Assembly: GCF_036373705.1 (NCBI RefSeq)
Contig: NC_089854.1
Span: 26,586,725 to 26,650,724 of the forward strand
DNA length: 64,000 nt
Direction of reading: 5' to 3'
Source of the DNA: Amia ocellicauda
Taxonomy: Eukaryota > Chordata > Actinopteri > Amiiformes > Amiidae
A model generated the notes under the pieces. That model saw only the letters and a program-made list of their open reading frames with translations. It was not told the origin of the DNA and did no database searches. Below, piece after piece: positions 58,438 to 64,000 of this stretch (position 1 is its first letter; each line of letters begins with the position of its first letter). The translations under genes were made by a program, and so were the position numbers.

Positions 58438-60860
58438 GAGGCCCGCCGAAGAGAGCCGTCTCAGGAAACACACACCATGCTGGGGGGAGGGGGAACTACA
58501 ACTACAAAATCAACAATAATTACTCGCTGTTTTTCTTAAGAGAAATCCAAACACAATTAAAACGGTACTCGTGGGGCAGAGGCGGGAGGGGGGAGCGAAA
58601 AAGGGGAGCAGGAACTTAAATCGCAGCCTGCCCTCTTAACTAAATATAAAAACGAAAAACAGCACTAAAGATTCTGTCAGATTTTGCCTTAAAAAAAATG
58701 GAAAGAAAAGGCATTTTAAATGTGTGTTGTTGCAAGAAAGTAAAAAACTACCGAACCAGGAATTTTAATTCGAAACAAAATGGAAATAGAATATTTCTCT
58801 TTAACAACTTTACAACACAGAATATATAAAGATTTGCCCTCCCCCTCCCCAATCTCCCCTCCTCCCCATCCCCTTTTCTTTGAAGACCTGATTTTCAGAG
58901 TTGATTTTGGTGGCATTGTTGCAGTGCGGACATGGCTAGCTATTTTGCAGGTGTTTTTTTTTTTTTTTTTTTTTTATATATGGTTTTGTGAATGTTTGAA
59001 AGATGTGACAGTGTACACTTCTGTTGTGAAAAGCTTTGAGTCTACACCGCGGGGCTGGAGTAAACAATAGACACTCACCTAGTAGAAACCAGAAAATTAT
59101 TTGAAGAAAGGGCAGTCTGTATGTTGAGAATGTCATATGACCTTTACCGTGCATGGAAAACAAATCCTAGCACAGGGGCAATTGGACTAGGAGCCCATAA
59201 TGCACACATTTCTGTGTCCCTTTTCCCAGTTCACAGTAAGATGGTCTGTGCTTCTATATAGTAACTGCTACTGCAGGTACATTTTGGGAGAAAGAACATA
59301 TAAAACTGAATGAACAAATTTCCTTCAAAAATGTGAAACGTGCTAAACTATGGATGGCTTCAGACGTTGGTTAGGCTATTGATTATTTTAAGCAGTTGTA
59401 GAAAAACACTTCAGCCTTCATTGCATAGCTTGCTTCGTTCTAACATGGCTCCTGTGAAAAGAAGTTCCTAGTTCTTCAGTTTTTGTTTTGTTTTTTACTT
59501 TTCTCAAAGTGAAAAACAAATAATTTTTTTAGCATGTGGATTCAATACAACTAATCTTTTTTGGGTATGATTTAGATAAAGATATTATCATTAATTTACC
59601 AGACACTTATTTTTCTCTACCCCTAACTAGAGGCCCACATATAAACAACTGCCCTGTTATTAGAGAGGATTCGTTTTTGGCCTTCCTGTATACTCCTTGA
59701 AACCTCTGTGCATCCTTTCATCTTCTTCTCAAAGGTCTGCCCTGCTTGCCTCGGTTTAGACGAACCCTGTTTACTGTTCGGGGGCCCTGCACCATCTTAG
59801 AGGGAAATAAAATGTTTGAAAAATGCTGAAAATGTGCCGTTGTGAAGTAGTATTGGGGGACTAGCATGCCAAATGTAAAAACCGCAGAACCCTATTGCCT
59901 GAAGAAAAAGCCTCTTCACTTACGTTTGGGCTGGCATGGGCACCCAGTCTTAATTATTTCTCTTCCCCATTTGACTCCCTGTACGTCCTTCTGTCTTGGT
60001 TTGTGTGCATGTGTGTGTGCGTGCGTGCGTGCGTGTGGGGTTGCTCTAGTGACCTGTACCTGTATTATTGCATATTTGATAATCCACTTGACTTTACGAA
60101 ATAACCATTGACAAGAACAATACAGAGAAAAGGATATTGAAAAACCATAACATTAAAAAAAGAGAAGAAAACACACACTTTATTGGTCTCTTAATTGCTG
60201 CCAAAAAGACACCTACATTTCCAAACTAGTGTATAAACAAATCATTTAACATTTTAGAAGAGGTATGCATTAATAAATGAATAAAATTATTTGTATGTAT
60301 CTAAAGAAGTACCTTTTTCCATTTTTAATTTTAAAGACAACATTCAGACTCTGGTGTGAGGATGCTTGGGTCTCCCTTTGCTTTGCTTCTCTTAGCGTCT
60401 TAGAAACAACTCCATTGAACCAGGGTACTTAAATATACACCTAGAGAGAGGTGCCTAGGGTTTAATGCTGCATTGACAATTTGTCTCCCTCTGGTGTTCA
60501 GCAGTAGCATTACAGATTTGTATAATCTCGGCCAGCTCTGTTGGCATAGCAACTGCATCCAGTTGATACAAGGTGCATCTGAGCATGCTCAGAGACTAGG
60601 GTCTGGTTGTGTCACAGTTAAAGCGTCAGAATTCTTGAACTGCATGGAAACTATTTGGAACCTGTGGATAGCGCCTGTTGTTTGTCTGAAATCTCGTCCA
60701 TTTCCAAGGTGGCTCTGGCGAGATTGCATAACTCCTTCAAGATGCGTTTTACGTTTGTTTGTTCGATTGTCTGTCTCTTTATTTTTTATTACTATTCATG
60801 TCATAAAAGAGTATTGTGGGAAAAAAATAAAAATTAAAAAAAATCAATTTTGTATAATAA
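58438..60860 (+). other. rac3: rac3 3' UTR and downstream DNA
   Basis: A long AT-rich stretch without genes. It contains a poly-T run (about 58950-58974) and a (TG)n/(CGTG)n tract near 60008-60037. Polyadenylation signals AATAAA occur at 59806-59811 and at 60826-60831. Either could end the rac3 mRNA, giving a 3' UTR of about 1.4 or 2.4 kb. Confidence 0.55.
59806..59811 (+). terminator. rac3: Candidate rac3 polyadenylation signal
   Basis: AATAAA about 1.37 kb after the stop, followed by AAATGTGCCGTTGTG, which provides GT-rich downstream sequence. Alternative signal at 60826-60831. Confidence 0.45.
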
Positions 60861-62925
60861 ATATGAACTTATAACTAAAGCAATGTTTTTGCCAATCGGT
60901 GATTTATTTTGTCTTACTGAGAAATTGGTAAAGTTGAAACCAGGGATATTTTCACTCAACATGACTGAGACAGGTTTTTGGGGTGGGGGGGGTGGTTAGG
61001 GTTTTAACTGGTTATTTGTGAAAGACAGAATATTAGTTATAGTTTGGCTTATATTGTCATTATATTGCATAATATTGGCTTGTACAATAAGATACACTCT
61101 TAACACGACTTACTAACGTATAAATCACACACCTCACAAATAGTATTGTGAATTTTCGTTTCTATTTTTATTTGACAATCAACTGTCTCTGTCTATATTT
61201 GAACACGTTTTACAATGCTGTTTGGAAAAGCACTGATTTTGTTGGAGGCCTGGCTTTTTGTTATCAGGTGTTCTATGTGGAGTACTGTGTGTATGTGTTG
61301 GTGTATGTTTTGTTTCTCTGCAGCCGCTCCTCAGTTTTAACAGGGTTTGCCTGGGTAAAGTATCACAATTCCAGGGTGTACAGATTAGTGGCAACAGGCA
61401 GAGCAGAGGAAGTAGGGATCAATATGCAGAGTCTGTCCAACAAGAGCTACATGAGCCACTGGAACCAAACTGCTGAAACTGATAAGATCTACTGAAAAGG
61501 TAACTTGTTCCTTTCTATCTTCTTTCTTTTCAAGTGAATAGTTAGTGTTAAGGGTGTCTCTTATTATACAAGAGATGTAATATTGGGTAATGTGGATGAG
61601 AGGACTGCAAAGATAAGAGACGTCTTAAACAATTAGAGACACGTTTAACAGAACTTACTAACTTATTATAAATCACACACCTAAGGATTAGACTCTCAAA
61701 TATCTTTACAGTGAATTTTCATGTATGTATTTATTCTTCATTTTCTTCTATTTTCATTTAACAATCAACCCCCTTTCTCTGTCAAAAATGTTTTGGTCCA
61801 GGATCCTACAGAAACCGATCTGTGTTGTGTTTTCATGCTGGTAAATTTAACAAAACGATTAAAAACTGAAACGTCGTTGGCAACTAAAGAATTTTTAAAT
61901 ACTGATAACACTCTGCACGGGATGACATCTATACATATAAGAGTTCTAAGCATGTTTGGAAATGATGCGGTATGATTGCCTGGTTACTCATGTGATTTAT
62001 AATGGGATCATTAATGGAATCAGTCAAGCGGCACTGTACATTATCACTGTTTACTGTACATTTCACATTGATTTGTTGATTAAATCCTCAAGTCAGATGT
62101 GCAGACTGTTCTACCCACTGCTTTTCTATCATGTAAGTACAGTTTTGTCTCCCATCTGTCATTGAGATTGAGTGTAGATAAGTGAACAAATTAATTTCTG
62201 CAACTTGTCAGATGAGAGTTACATTAGCCCTTAGTAATTACCTGCATGTGCTTGATACACTGTTCATTGCAATTTGGAATAGTAAAGCAAAACAAAAAGC
62301 CTCCGCGGATCCTCAATATTCCCCAGCAATGGAAACATCTGATGGAAGCAATCATCCAGATTAAATAAATGCATATTAGTGTGGGACATGATCTCTATTT
62401 GGGCCCAGGAACAAGCAGCAGTGTTGCTTTATCTACAACTTTACCTATGCAGATAACAGGTATGTACCAAGACCCAAAACTGAAAGATGTAAAAACCCAT
62501 AAACCACTGTAAAATCAAAACTCAATTACTATATAGAATCACTGTTATGTTTTATTATTATTATTATTTGATTGTATTTACATTTGTTTTTTAGAACAGT
62601 AACAGATTTTTATCTGGGCTGTCTTAACCTGTTCCACTCTGCTGGCAGAATCCCAGAATCAAAGGCCTCTCTGCTCTGTGCTCCAAGGGTTCCACAGATG
62701 GCAGCGTTGCATTCAGGTTAATGATGAAATACTCCAAACATCTAGAGGGTGGGGAAAGAGGGCTTTACTGTAGGTTTTTACAACCAAGATTTGAGCACTA
62801 TTGCTGAGCCAAGTCCTGTAAAAGACTAATCGCTAAGCCAAGAGTGCACATCAAAAGACAAACCGACAGAAAGAAGTCACGCTCACCGTAATGGGAGGAG
62901 TGGACAGCAGGGTTGAGTATGGCAA
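60861..62925. other. rac3-dcxr intergenic DNA
   Basis: About 2 kb between two convergent genes. It contains a diverged direct duplication (61098-61200 and 61640-61790) and the candidate dcxr polyadenylation signal. Open frames here show no family likeness. Confidence 0.55.
62551..62556 (-). terminator. dcxr: Candidate dcxr polyadenylation signal
   Basis: TTTATT on the plus strand reads AATAAA on the minus strand, about 370 bases past the dcxr stop. The run of ATT triplets around it makes the match weaker evidence. Confidence 0.35.
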
Positions 62926-63985
<1,060 letters not shown>

Positions 63986-64000
63986 CTACGAAAAATCAAC

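Noticed and set aside
60473-60874. 133-codon open frame downstream of rac3
   Set aside because: Lies in AT-rich 3' UTR-like DNA, with no family likeness and a low-complexity end.

Overview
This is nuclear DNA of a vertebrate, almost certainly a ray-finned fish. The genes are split into many small exons with GT-AG borders, the proteins are vertebrate orthologues, and the introns carry fish-type Tc1, hAT and CR1-like repeats. The species cannot be fixed from the sequence. The long CR1-like fragment resembles repeats I associate with early-branching ray-finned fishes, but that is only a hint.

Four genes are present. (1) Minus strand, 2072-21438: a 21-exon gene for an EF-hand plus WD-repeat protein of about 1115 residues (WDR49/WDR64-like). 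A possible alternative 5' start uses exons at 25877-25935 and 26682-26783. (2) Plus strand, 29829-43986: lrrc45, 17 coding exons, 674 residues, a centrosome-linker protein, with a probable non-coding first exon near 28.55-28.72 kb. (3) Plus strand, 46128-58437: rac3, 6 coding exons, 192 residues, a Rho-family GTPase. (4) Minus strand, 62926-63985: the last three coding exons of dcxr, whose 5' part lies beyond the window. Every exon junction listed keeps the reading frame. LRRC45, RAC3 and DCXR are also neighbours on human 17q25.3, so this is an old block of synteny.

Mobile DNA is abundant. A decayed Tc1 element fills 1-1540. Two close copies of one Tc1 family sit at 23481-24941 and 53662-55222. 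The second has an uninterrupted 337-residue transposase but damaged ends; the first has cleaner ends but a transposase lacking 35 codons. A shrunken Tc1 derivative lies at 27731-28337, and a Tc1 derivative with two inverted 3' halves at 37094-38216. Two hAT-type MITEs with exact 8-bp target duplications lie at 16956-17330 and 19055-19369. A CR1-like LINE fragment lies at about 32745-33215.

The most useful non-genic signals are a perfect RFX X-box near the 5' region of the EF-hand/WD gene, a ZNF143-type motif at the lrrc45 promoter, a probable GC-AG intron, an AGATATCT-based degenerate satellite, and several GC-rich, complex intronic blocks that look like conserved non-coding elements. I see no tRNA, rRNA, CRISPR array or viral gene. 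I found no convincing new multi-gene system: this is a normal gene neighbourhood with unusual transposon derivatives.
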